Source: Hymenolepis diminuta (Eukaryota > Platyhelminthes > Cestoda > Cyclophyllidea > Hymenolepididae). Taken from it: DNA of 64,000 nt. The notes under the pieces are model-generated. The model was not told where the DNA came from and searched no databases. It saw nothing but the letters and a program-made list of their open reading frames with translations. A program made the translations under genes and the position numbers. The stretch spans positions 194,225-258,224 of the forward strand of contig CAADRB010000020.1 in the NCBI GenBank assembly GCA_900708905.1, given 5' to 3'. Shown here in pieces: positions 53,501 through 60,054 of the stretch; within the stretch, counting starts at the first letter, position 1; each line of letters begins with the position of its first letter.

Positions 53501-56500
53501 CTTGAACTCTAAGTAAACCTACAACCTAGGATGCTAACAGATCTTATTCATATCGTATTTAGCTGTCGATTAGTTATATAAAGCTTTACTGCCACTGTAA
53601 CAGAGCTACACCTACAGCTGACTCAAACCCAATAGCATTTCAAGCGCTTTAACTTCAAGGCATTCATCACTTTGTTATTATTAATTTAATTACATTGGCG
53701 GTCGGTAGGCGATCCATTGCTACATTGATGACAGTTTGTTCAGACTAACTCTCAAGCGTCTATATACCGATAAGAATGACAGGGGACTTGGGCGTGAATT
53801 GTTCATTCCTACGACCTTGAGTCATGTTTGTCGGCGTCGTATCAATCAGTTTTTAATTAAAATGTCTTTTCTCACTCCACTGAATTAGGTAAAACTTTGG
53901 GCTTTCATTTCAGCGAACTCAAAAAGTCATTTTGCTGCAAGGTATATTTGAAAAGAGTGGTTTTAATTCTGCTAGATTGTTATTTGCAAAGGATTCATGT
54001 AATCTAGAGAAAAAAGGGTCATCTCATAAACCGCTAAATAACCGCCACGCAGACTTGGAAATCACTTCAAGTTGTCGTTTAATTCGAGTTGTGGCACCTT
54101 TGGTGAAATGGGAGAAGACTGCATGTGACTATGCTGTTTAGCCAATGAAAGTGTTCTTCATTTTTAATGAATTAACAACCTTCTATCCAAAGTAGAAAAT
54201 AGAGTACATTCATAACTGGCTGGGAATAGGGTATTCTTGATTCCTCATAGCAGTTGATTATGTCTTTTTGTTCTAGTAGAGGGCAAGGTATTTAGATTGT
54301 TTGAGTTCGGGTGACAACACACAACAGTGACAACAGTTATAGAGCAAAACACTGTGAGCTGATTAGACCAAAATGTATTAAACAAACCACAATGAGGATT
54401 CAAGCTGTTAAGAGAGAAATAAGGAATAGAGGCGATAGGAAGGCAGCATAGGAGCAGGTGTAGGACAGACGTGTGTCTGTGCCTGTATGGGGGTGGAAAT
54501 ACAAAGGCAGTATATATGAGTCACTTGGGCACGGACGCGCGTGAGGACATGAATACAGAGTGTTTCTGATGAAACGGGACGATTATAGAGAGGGGGAATC
54601 GATAGACACGTTCAGATATGAAAGATAGGGGTTTTGCGTCATAGAGACATAAAGAAGTCACTGCAGTTTCATGGACGAGAAACCGAAGTATTTTCATAGA
54701 GGATGCGAATAAAGGGTGATTTTTCAAATGCACATATAAGATGTAATATTGGCAAAAACTCTCCATTTCCAGTCATTGTAAAAAGAGGGAGTCGAGAAAC
54801 AGTTGAACATAAAGTTTAATAATCAAAATGGCCTTTCTATACTCGAATTTTATAATCAATGGATTGTTCACGTTTATTTTAATTTGCTGTGCCATATCCC
54901 AAAGTGTAAATTTCACGAATCGACTTCTAGTATCTTGAATTGGTTGACGTCCACGATGATTAAATTGAATGTTTGGTCATGCTATCGCAGTAAATTTGCC
55001 TCTTCTACAATTATCATATTGCTTGAAAACCTTTTGTCACGGGCAAAAATTAAATTAAACTTATCCAAAAAAATTACATTTAAAGGCTGAACTTTTGTTA
55101 ATTATGAGTCTTTACAAGACCAAGGTATTTTTATTAAAAGTGACTTTAATTCGATTAACACGAATTGGGATCTACCTTTGCGAGATGATAATTTAATTTA
55201 ACGTAATTAGTAACCAAGACATTATTAATGTGATCATACAAGTTTGAATTTAAAACTACATATAGCTAGAAAACGTGAAAAGGTTTTAATAATTTCGGCA
55301 GTTCTATAGTGCTAATATTGTTTTTGTTTTAGCAGGCTTCGCAACTCACGTTCCACACTCGACTTCCTCTATTAATCCGTATTTTCTGCAGAGTTATTAG
55401 AAAGTAGCTATTTGTTTAAAAAAATACAATAATTTAACTAATTTAAATCAGCTTTTTTTAAAAAGGAAGAGACTTGCATTGAGTCTAATGTTCTGTTGGG
55501 GTTAGTATTAACAACTTTCAGCTACGCCTGATTCAAGGGGCTTTCAAAAACAACAGGCAACCACAGTTTTAAATGAGAAAGCCAAGAGTTGAGAATAAAC
55601 CAAATAATATTGAGCAATGGCAGTGGAGCATCAAGAGAGGGAGAACTATGGGGAATGAAGGAGAGCTTGGGAGTTTTGCAGACGAATTATCAGTTATCAC
55701 GAAAGAGGTGAGTACATATCGTTCATCAATAGTCCAATTTCAGAGTGATATTCTACTATGTGGCGTTTCAACTACCCTTATCTTTTGTAAAACAAAGCAG
55801 CTAAACGTTGTGCACCAAAATCACAGGGCCATTTATGAGGACATCAAACTCGTGATTTCTCATTTCGTAAACGAGCACGGTACCCATTACACTTGCTCCA
55901 CCAGGTTCCTTACGATTCTCATGATTTACGAATTGAATATGCAATTTACAGTTAGAAAACCGCCAAACCTTGAAGATTTCCTCTAACTTAATTATAGATT
56001 TGACCCAACTACTTGTTCGATCCATGAGCATGTCTAACTAGCTAACAAAGACCGCATTACAATCAGACAAGGAAGTAAACTCTCGGCAGCAGTGCAGTAA
56101 AATATTTATTATGTAAATTTTATAACGCAAGATTAATGAACAGAGCCTCCGCCATTCTGAAGTTCCTTATCAAATAGGAACTCGCCAAGTCCTTCCCCAC
56201 AACGATTTAGTTTCGTCAAGTAGCTTTCCAATCTTTCAATTGACTCAATTTGTTCAGTGATGAATTCAGCTAGCGAAGAAAAAAGAATTTTGAGTAGAAA
56301 AGGGCCAGCTTACTTTGTAGATGATTGCACAGATGGTAATCATTATCTCTCAGTGCAGTTTCGTGTAAATCAAGGAAGGACTTCAGTACCTCTTTTTCGG
56401 TACCCAGAGTGTTTTCTATGGCCTCTCGTCCACTTTCCCATTCTGTCTTTTCGGGTCGGCTTATATCCATGTAGTCAATTTTACCTCCCCGTTTGTTGAT

Positions 56501-59131
56501 ATATTGCATAAGCTGGGAAAAGAAGAAACCAGACAGCCACTACTTACCATGATTGCGTGTTCACGTTCCTCTTTCGAGGCCTTCTCGAAAAATTTATTAA
56601 ATCCTGGAAGGGCGACTTTTTCATTGCCGAAGTACTGAGCCATAGCCAGGTAGAGATAACTAGCCCGTAGCTCGGCATTTACCTGTTTGTTAAGTTTCTT
56701 CTGACAGTCTGCGGATAGAGAATGGTCATTTGAAGTCATGATGCGCAATAACTTTTTCCCGGCGGAAGTTTTAGTTTATGTTTGGTGTAGTGAGCAGATA
56801 TCAGTACAACCAGTAGCAATTTATGGAGCTTTAAAATAGGTAACTTTTTTTGAGCGGATTTTATGCAATATTGTCGATTAACATTTGATAAATTTGTTCG
56901 TTTAAATTTCGCATGAAAGTTTAAGGGCGGAAAAGAGAACGAATTGCCTTAGTTTAAACATTTTACTGGCTCGGAGGGAATTTGCTATTGGGAAGTTTTG
57001 GAAGTTTTTGCAGTATTCTATCGAATACACACGTTAACTTATAACTCTACGCCGATATAAAAGTTTGATGATGATGTTTAATTGGTTGCTCATCAGGCGA
57101 ACAAAACCAGCGTATCTTAATTTGGTCTCTTTCTCTCTTTCCTTCCAAGTTCCAATGTTTCCTTCCGATCCTACCCCTTTCTCTCTTTCCTTCCACCTGT
57201 AGTCCAACTGGGGGACGGCTGTTATATCTCGTTAGGGAGTATGTCTGAACCACCTTTAGTTGGTCTGCTCAAGTAGTTTTACTGACGGGATTAGTGCCAC
57301 TACAGACGTAACGCCAATCAAGCCGCAGAGGAGGTTTTATTTTTTGATAGAGATCTTACGTTTTCACTAATCTTTCTCTATCTCTTAATATATCCGCCAT
57401 ATCTTGGATACCTACCTCGACATATCTATTTTGATCCAATGGATTTGATTATATAAAGGTTATTTTATGAAGCGCATTTTTCCCATGATGAAGTGTGTGT
57501 CTGCCATAAGTGATTTCAAAGTGTTTGTCTTCATTAATTTTTATAGATGGACACTAATATGCTGAGAAATGTGAAGATATTTGAAAATGACGCGTCTCTT
57601 TTATAAAATTTTAAGGCAGGATTGTATAACTGTTCAATTTCGTTTAATTCTTATGTAAATACATTCGATTCTTTGGACATTATCTAGTATCCAGGTCTAC
57701 GTTTTCAACTAGCAACTAATTAGTTTTTTCTTTTTTTCTAGCTCTGTTGGACCACTTAATAGACCTCCTCTTTCAATCGCAGTTTCATCACGACGGGGTC
57801 TGCGTTTGGCTGCGGTGAGTAATCAGGGTGAGAGTCGTTTTCGAAACCCTAGTGACCACATCTTCAGTTTGGAGAATCTGCAGTCGGCTTTACCGGGTGC
57901 GAGAGCGACGAAACAGGAGCAGGAAGAAGTGAATTTGGAATTCTTCTGTGACATTGATGTATGTTAATTTACCCTTATTATGTCGCATATACCTCCCAGG
58001 CTCATTTCAACACCCATCTTGGATAAAAAGGTCACATCATACAGCATTTCCGGTGAGAAACTGGAATTTCATAAACCGTAGAAACGTGCTGAGAATAGCC
58101 GGAATTAGCTAGCTTTTTCAGTCTTTATTATTTTGGTCTGCGATTTCGAAATTCAGCTGTACTTAATAGGATGCCAACAATTAAATTTCAAAACAGTAGG
58201 GGTGTTAGTTTATCTCGAGATAATCAATTCTTACAGGTTATCTCAAAGTCACCTATCATCCTTATTAATATGCGGGCGCACACCACTCCTGATAGCCTGT
58301 CAGATACTCGTAACAAAAACTGTTATCAGCTCGGTGGCGTTTTAATCTCCAAATGTTAGTAGTATTCATATATATAATATATATACATATGTATAAAGTC
58401 CTTTTTGGATAAAAGCATCTTGAAGATAACTGCATTCAGTTCGGGTCTGATTTAACAGTAGTCTAGCAACATCTAGTGGCATACAGTGCAGAAGAGCCTT
58501 GTTTCGCAAAAATGCTCTTTTATACGAATTTTCAAAGATAGTGTAAAATATCTACAATTACCAATCATCAAAGAAATACCCTAATAATTTGAAATAGGAG
58601 AATTTTCTCCTACGGTCGAGTCAAAGAATAAATCAATTTTCATAATAGTTAGATCTATAGACTTCGATTAATACTTTCTTCTGCCCTGTGTCCAGTGCTG
58701 TTAGATATATGTGCTTCCTGATTAGTTTCTTAATACAATTCTCTTCTCCCATCATTAGGCTCTGAATGCTCATGGCCATGAGACCAACTTTGAGATGAAT
58801 CGGGAGATTGAAATGTCAAGGTCATCAACTTCATTATCAGCTTCGGAGGAGAAGAAGACAGTGGAATGCTTCTCGTTGAATCTCGACGATTTTATTAGTA
58901 AGAATATTGTGGAAGATATTGAGAAAATTGTTTTTGGTGAATATAAAGAGCCGGAAGAGTGCCCTTCGGAGTCGGAGGTAGCAGCAGAGAAGAGCGGTAA
59001 ATTCACTTAATCGGATCCTTAAATGATATGAGAAGTGGATTCAAACTGTTGTTTTTCTTTTTCGCATTTTAGATTCTACTGAACTTATCAAACAACTCGA
59101 AACAATTGCGATGAAATATGGTACTAAGTGA
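20482..59131 (+). CDS. MAD3: Mad3/BUBR1-like spindle checkpoint protein, kinase-less, N-terminus missing (9 exons, split gene)
   Basis: Joined exons: 20482-20541, 36312-36456, 43450-43673, 48941-49134, 49885-50120, 53202-53326, 57742-57958, 58759-58996, 59073-59131. All junctions are GT-AG and keep one reading frame, giving about 498 residues plus an unseen N-terminus. The first three exons encode the Mad3/BUB1 homology region 1 (TPR-like): RFDNALLV..., YIRWIEDFYPSLG, NNPIYVDAWLKL, then GVGTLNTEFYLAWTEHLK and an Ala/Arg-rich helix ending AGAKP. In this family the region binds kinetochore KNL1, and the protein sits in the mitotic checkpoint complex with Mad2 and Cdc20 to inhibit APC/C. The rest is charged and low complexity with a possible ABBA-like motif (LTIFKD) in exon 6. 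The frame stops before any kinase domain, so this is the Mad3-like rather than the BUB1 form. The KEN-box start exon is not visible. Introns total over 36 kb and host ferritin-1 antisense. Confidence 0.87.
23340..23690 (+). repeat. interspersed repeat family A, copy 1
   Basis: Shares with 39345-39665 and 48255-48575 an ordered set of blocks: ataccactagactacggttgactcagac, then gttgatgtt-gagatc-aaacgccgcc, aactgcca, and an end resembling ctttgttggtcgg. The copies are diverged, about 320-350 bp, and without coding capacity. Probably an old SINE-like or MITE-like family. Confidence 0.55.
24090..25190 (+). pseudogene. dead Tc1/mariner (IS630)-superfamily transposase
   Basis: Reading across several frames gives a continuous DDE-transposase relic: KRKQEHCRRSADLL, MDENRGKSMHDILPEIFNCL, then EEMIGGHTWADFTEVPT, VFQQNSVPS, WMVENFHHHVTPNLCPPPSS, PDLNPLDCYVWG and VVEKEVNKHRHNT. 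Multiple stops and frameshifts separate them. The usual Asp of the QQD motif is Asn (codon 24879-24881). Roughly 39 residues lie between this position and the Asp of PLDCYVW, longer than the 34 of the mariner at 18791, so this is a different lineage. Convincing inverted repeats were not found; tgaggacact near 23989 is only a weak candidate. Confidence 0.82.
25191..29149. other. intronic DNA without recognised features
   Basis: No exon or transposon protein detected on either strand. Open frames here (for example 26291-26491 and 27202-27423) are short and lack family signatures. Confidence 0.45.
29180..29530 (-). pseudogene. gypsy aspartic protease fragment
   Basis: Encodes VNGHGVKLQLDTTSDIALIS and continues with RKTWRDVG, GGILKFEGELKC, CFATNQLESDLIDLDWPEKL. 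The active-site segment is DTTSD (29489-29503) rather than the usual D-S/T-G. DTASD-like variants are usual in this gypsy lineage, so this need not mean loss of activity. The frame ends in a Lys-rich tail with no continuation into reverse transcriptase. Confidence 0.82.
29664..29705 (-). pseudogene. Gag CCHC zinc knuckle
   Basis: CNLCGKRGHKEIMC fits C-X2-C-X4-H-X4-C exactly, the nucleic-acid-binding knuckle of retroelement Gag. It lies just upstream of the protease in the same orientation but is offset in frame from it. Confidence 0.85.
30170..30330 (-). pseudogene. gypsy Gag core fragment
   Basis: The minus strand encodes NNLADTPDNLKIRLLLRRLG then LAENERFKCVIRSRIISDKKFDETV. DLKIRLLLRKLG-like motifs are typical of this Gag family. 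The frame decays downstream into stops. Confidence 0.75.
30400..30640 (+). repeat. interspersed repeat family C, copy 1
   Basis: Shares with 55590-55800 an agagaggga...aatg-agg-aaa/gaagg-gag-tt-gg block and, about 120 bases later, the block g-cattc-gatatatggcgtttcaattatcctt (55746-55779 in the other copy). Both fall in open frames, but the protein-level match is only short. Confidence 0.4.
30641..34689. other. intronic DNA with minor repeat traces
   Basis: No exon recognised. A piece at about 32855-32900 (aactcaggtattttaaaca) matches 37213-37250 of a SINE-like repeat. A CTGATGAGTC near 33330 recalls a hammerhead core but lacks the required partner sequences. The remaining open frames are unconvincing. 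Confidence 0.4.
34690..34860 (+). repeat. interspersed repeat family E, copy
   Basis: Begins tgtactagctgtcggtttttca, matching tgttctaggtgtctattttca near 37687. It contains atcacatgttttgcaat and ends with agctacagagcagttag, the family's terminal block. Confidence 0.45.
35778..35802 (+). other. G-rich tract with G-quadruplex potential
   Basis: Four closely spaced G-runs (GGGG, GGGG, GGGG, GGG) separated by loops of 1-4 bases, on the sense strand of the checkpoint gene, 510 bases before exon 36312. This is unusual in AT-rich surroundings. It could fold in DNA or pre-mRNA, but the sequence alone does not show function. Confidence 0.55.
36312..36456 (+). CDS. MAD3: Mad3-like gene, exon with YIRW motif
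   Basis: Encodes YIRWIEDFYPSLGAA... to NNPIYVDAWLKL, the most diagnostic part of Mad3/BUB1 homology region 1. Acceptor is ttcctttgtag, donor gtaagc, and it ends in phase 0. Confidence 0.9.
37022..37270 (+). repeat. tRNA-derived SINE-like element
   Basis: The head, gctggtggcgcagtggtcaa, fits a pol III A box (TGGCnnAGTGG). About 40 bases on, gagatcacgagatcatc is a degenerate B-box-like T-arm. The body continues with aactcaggtattaaaaca...attgccct, also found near 32855. It is not a functional tRNA because no cloverleaf can be drawn. Confidence 0.5.
37600..37880 (+). repeat. interspersed repeat family E, fullest copy
   Basis: Carries all the blocks used to define the family: gattgatgttttctttgtcttgaa, atcccacattttacaattcag, attgggccctagctct and the terminal atcagttagttag. 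No protein is recognised in its short open frame. Confidence 0.5.
38560..38700 (+). repeat. possible family B fragment
   Basis: The piece gacgtgtgtatttacaaagggagtatat resembles gtgtgtctg..ggaaatacaaaggcagtatat at 54472-54516. The GC-richer flank to about 38860 may be more repeat. Weak evidence. Confidence 0.25.
39345..39665 (+). repeat. interspersed repeat family A, copy 2
   Basis: Shares taccactggatatcgccaggctacagttgac and ttgatgtt-aggatcaa with the other copies, plus aataactgtcagg and gggtgacttagagacaactg. The last block is the same as gggcgacctagagacaaactg at 48491. Confidence 0.55.
39755..39900. other. assembly gap (146 N)
   Basis: Undetermined bases in intronic DNA shortly after a family A repeat. 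Open frames across it are artefacts. Confidence 0.99.
43450..43673 (+). CDS. MAD3: Mad3-like gene, TPR-region exon
   Basis: Encodes INYCDSASELFNLLFHNGVG, the conserved FYLAWTEHLK and the helix RAKLWARIASIFAHGLRAGA. Together with the preceding exon it completes the homology region. Donor is gtgagt, and the exon ends with two bases of a Glu codon. Confidence 0.9.
46390..46920 (+). repeat. interspersed repeat family B, copy 1
   Basis: Strong ordered similarity to 54330-54760: aaaccacaatgagaattc, tgtgtctg-g-gtgtatggg-gtggaaatacaaagg, gagtcgcttgg, aaacgggat-g, gacagataggggttt, gtcatag-aacataa and gaataaagagt. About 430 bp align. No terminal repeats or protein were seen, so the family is of unknown class. 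Confidence 0.65.
48255..48575 (+). repeat. interspersed repeat family A, copy 3
   Basis: Carries tagatatcactggactgcagcagactcagac, gttgatgttgagagatcaaaacaccgcc, aataactgcca, gggcgacctagagacaaactg and the terminal ctttgttttgtcgg. One of the most complete copies. Confidence 0.6.
48941..49134 (+). CDS. MAD3: Mad3-like gene, charged helical exon
   Basis: Follows acceptor ctttcaag and ends at donor gtaagt. It encodes a Lys/Arg/Glu-rich, probably helical segment (ASVKRSERLAEEKRGFEKL) as seen after the TPR block in BUB1/BUBR1, then a Gly-rich linker GGNGGP. Phase matches both neighbours. Confidence 0.85.
49135..49884. other. 750-bp intron of the Mad3-like gene
   Basis: No feature except a short (TA/CA)n patch at about 49434-49452. 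Confidence 0.6.
49885..50120 (+). CDS. MAD3: Mad3-like gene, middle exon
   Basis: Encodes RQGLRSLRPYLQDVP and a Pro/Ala/Ser-rich stretch ending WNVENVKAPSVR. RSLRPYL fits an RxxL destruction-box-like pattern, but such patterns occur by chance. Donor is gtaaat and it ends in phase 0. Confidence 0.82.
50440..50545 (-). repeat. interspersed repeat family A, minus-strand fragment
   Basis: Reverse complement reads tgtcaggagcgattaagctcacatattgataaagatgatgggtgac. This matches the minus-strand copy at 58230-58300 (tatcaggagtggtgtgcgcccgcatattaataaggatgataggtgac). Confidence 0.5.
51740..52040 (+). repeat. possible interspersed repeat family B, diverged copy
   Basis: The block ggagtgaatactcacagggtcgctagttt matches gggtgaatgttcacagggtcatcagttcc at 46402. 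Later purine-rich and tgtgtgtctgtaaaa segments are consistent with the family. More diverged than the 46.4- and 54.3-kb copies. Confidence 0.4.
53202..53326 (+). CDS. MAD3: Mad3-like gene, exon with possible ABBA-like motif
   Basis: Encodes a Ser/Thr/Ala-rich linker then HPRLTIFKDAPEE. LTIFKD resembles the FxIFxD/E ABBA motifs that BUBR1 proteins use to bind Cdc20, with Leu in place of Phe. Donor is gtgagt. Confidence 0.82.
54330..54760 (+). repeat. interspersed repeat family B, copy 2
   Basis: Partner of 46390-46920 with the same order of blocks: aaaccacaatgaggattc, gggggtggaaatacaaaggc, tgagtcacttgg, aaacgggacgat, agataggggtttt, gtcatagagacataaag, gaataaagggtgat. Inserted about 1.4 kb from the 3' end of ferritin-1. 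Confidence 0.65.
55590..55800 (+). repeat. interspersed repeat family C, copy 2
   Basis: Matches 30400-30640 in two separated blocks, best at gatattctactatgtggcgtttcaactacc. It lies in a 137-residue open frame (55573-55986) that I do not believe is a gene. Confidence 0.4.
56105..56110 (-). promoter_or_regulatory. polyadenylation signal of ferritin-1
   Basis: AATAAA on the minus strand 22 bases after the TAA stop codon. Confidence 0.65.
56133..56269 (-). CDS. ferritin-1 exon 3
   Basis: 137 bases including the TAA stop. Encodes TEFITEQIESIERLESYL (first codon shared with exon 2) with Gln137, then GEGLGEFLFDKEL and a short Gly-rich tail. Confidence 0.94.
56133..56739 (-). CDS. ferritin-1, H-type, nested antisense in a Mad3-gene intron
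   Basis: Joined minus-strand exons 56739-56548, 56512-56314 and 56269-56133 give 175 residues, normal ferritin length. Ferritin subunits form a 24-mer shell that oxidises Fe2+ and stores iron in the cytosol. No signal peptide is seen. Ferroxidase residues are all present: Glu23, Tyr30, Glu58, His61, Glu103, Gln137. The EEREHA motif and the C-terminal GEGLGEFLFDKE are clear. Oddly, the threefold-channel positions equal to human H-chain Asp131 and Glu134 are Asn127 and Gln130, so the iron-entry pore would be uncharged; His124 is kept. The start is the ATG of MTSNDHSL; an upstream in-frame TTG was ignored. No CAGUGN iron-responsive hairpin is seen in the ~80 bases before ATG. Introns are 35 and 44 bp. 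The gene lies entirely in the 53327-57741 intron of the checkpoint gene. Confidence 0.95.
56314..56512 (-). CDS. ferritin-1 exon 2
   Basis: 199 bases from acceptor ttcccag to donor gtaagc, starting LMQYINKRGGKI and ending CNHLQ. Contains Glu103 and the altered channel residues Asn127 (56324-56326) and Gln130 (56315-56317). Confidence 0.94.
56548..56739 (-). CDS. ferritin-1 exon 1
   Basis: 192 bases, 64 codons, ending HAIM at a gtaagt donor in phase 0. Carries ferroxidase residues Glu23, Tyr30, Glu58 and His61. Confidence 0.94.
56740..57741. other. ferritin-1 upstream region within the host intron
   Basis: About 1 kb that must hold the ferritin-1 promoter (minus strand) as well as the end of the checkpoint-gene intron. 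No strong TATA box was seen near the ferritin ATG. A purine/pyrimidine repeat (ctctttctctctttccttcc, about 57126-57195, two similar units) is visible. Confidence 0.4.
57742..57958 (+). CDS. MAD3: Mad3-like gene, exon 3' of the nested ferritin
   Basis: Acceptor is cttttttttctag-type and donor gtatgt. It encodes NRPPLSIAVSSRRG, DHIFSLENLQ and an acidic segment EVNLEFFCDID. The preceding intron contains ferritin-1 on the opposite strand. Confidence 0.83.
57959..58758. other. 800-bp intron of the Mad3-like gene
   Basis: Largely occupied by a minus-strand family A repeat (58180-58500) plus a (TA)n-rich microsatellite at about 58368-58395. Confidence 0.6.
58180..58500 (-). repeat. interspersed repeat family A, copy 4 (minus strand)
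   Basis: The reverse complement reads tatgccactagatgttgctagactactgttaaatcagaccc, then catttggagattaaaacgccaccgag, then tatcaggagtggtgtgcgcccgcatatt, the same order as the plus-strand copies at 39.3 and 48.3 kb. Confidence 0.6.
58759..58996 (+). CDS. MAD3: Mad3-like gene, penultimate exon
   Basis: Encodes ALNAHGHETNFEMNREIEMS, a Ser-rich stretch and an acidic helical tail (LDDFISKNIVEDIEKIVFG). It ends with one base of an Asp codon before a 76-bp intron. Confidence 0.83.
59073..59131 (+). CDS. MAD3: Mad3-like gene, terminal exon
   Basis: Encodes DSTELIKQLETIAMKYGTK then TGA at 59129-59131. A polyadenylation signal lies 43 bases downstream, supporting a genuine end without a kinase domain. 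Confidence 0.82.
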
Positions 59132-59173
59132 TGAATACTGGAGAATATGAGGACTTCTTCTATTTTTCGTAAT

Positions 59174-59179
59174 AATAAA
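59174..59179 (+). promoter_or_regulatory. AATAAA polyadenylation signal of the Mad3-like gene
   Basis: Canonical hexamer 43 bases after the stop codon, followed by a GT/T-rich stretch (gtgttttgtt). Confidence 0.7.
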
Positions 59180-59833
59180 GAACGTGTTTTGTTACCATGT
59201 TTCTTCCTTTTCTATGTGAACAAAACCGTTTAAAGTGGATTACGGAGTCTTCCAATACCTAGCAAACTTGTACAAGGCCAAGAGAATGCAATTATGGGAA
59301 TGTTTCCTGAGCTATTGAACTTGCTTTTATGCTAGTTTCTGAAAAATATATTACAGTGAAATGGAACACAATTAAGCTGAATTTAATCCCTGCATATTAA
59401 AATCCCAGCCAAAATAGGTGTATTTAATCATCTGTTAGTATAGAATACTTAAATGAGGCCCAAACTTGATGGCCTCATATCGAACAGAACAGGCTCCTAG
59501 CTGTTTAAGAAACGGGATGTGTCTAGTATTTCGGAATCGAAAGGTCAACTAAGATCGAAAAACCTCGCTTGGACTGAAACTAATTACAAAGTGCCGTCCT
59601 TCAGGTTTTGTCTAGAACAACCGAAACAACCAATTCAACCGAATGCATATACATATATGTATATATGCGAATTGTGGAACAGTCTCACGAATTAAGTAGT
59701 CGAATGCAAGAACGCCCTGTAAATCCCTCATAATGATAAATTGTTCGGTGTCAGTATCTGACCAACAAAACTAGACGGTTTGGAAACAAATGGAAAAGAA
59801 ATACAACAGGATTTAAATTAGCCGTGTAAAACC
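59180..59833. other. convergent intergenic region, Mad3-like gene to ferritin-2
   Basis: Lies between the two polyadenylation signals of convergent genes. It contains only a palindromic (TATA/CA) patch near 59644-59667 (catatacatatatgtatatatg). Confidence 0.5.
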
Positions 59834-59839
59834 TTTATT
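59834..59839 (-). promoter_or_regulatory. polyadenylation signal of ferritin-2
   Basis: AATAAA on the minus strand 84 bases after the ferritin-2 stop codon. Confidence 0.6.
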
Positions 59840-59923
59840 TAATAACTCATTGATAATTAATAGTGACAACAAAGACTGAAGGAGCAAAAATACAGATGGA
59901 ACAGGTACGGATCCCGGTTTGCT

Positions 59924-60054
59924 CTAATTTTCTTCGCCATGAAGGGTCTCTTTATCGAAAATGTACTCTCCCAAACCAGGTCCAACACGCCGTAGATTGG
60001 TGACAAAATCGGCGAATTGCTTGATTGAATCAACCTGCTCTTCCAGATATTCAG
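59924..60054 (-). CDS. ferritin-2 exon 3
   Basis: 131 bases with TAG at 59924-59926. Encodes [14 protein letters not shown] (first codon shared with exon 2), then the [14 protein letters not shown] end. Confidence 0.95.

Larger units (their letters stand above)
53327..57741. other. 4.4-kb intron of the Mad3-like gene hosting ferritin-1
   Basis: Besides the antisense ferritin-1 gene it contains a family B copy (54330-54760), a family C copy (55590-55800) and a weak family A trace near 53600-53660. No additional exon is needed for frame continuity between 53326 and 57742. Confidence 0.65.

Noticed and set aside
55573..55986. 137-residue open frame near ferritin-1
   Set aside because: Overlaps repeat family C and has no recognisable domain. 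The similarity to 30.5 kb is limited to a short block.
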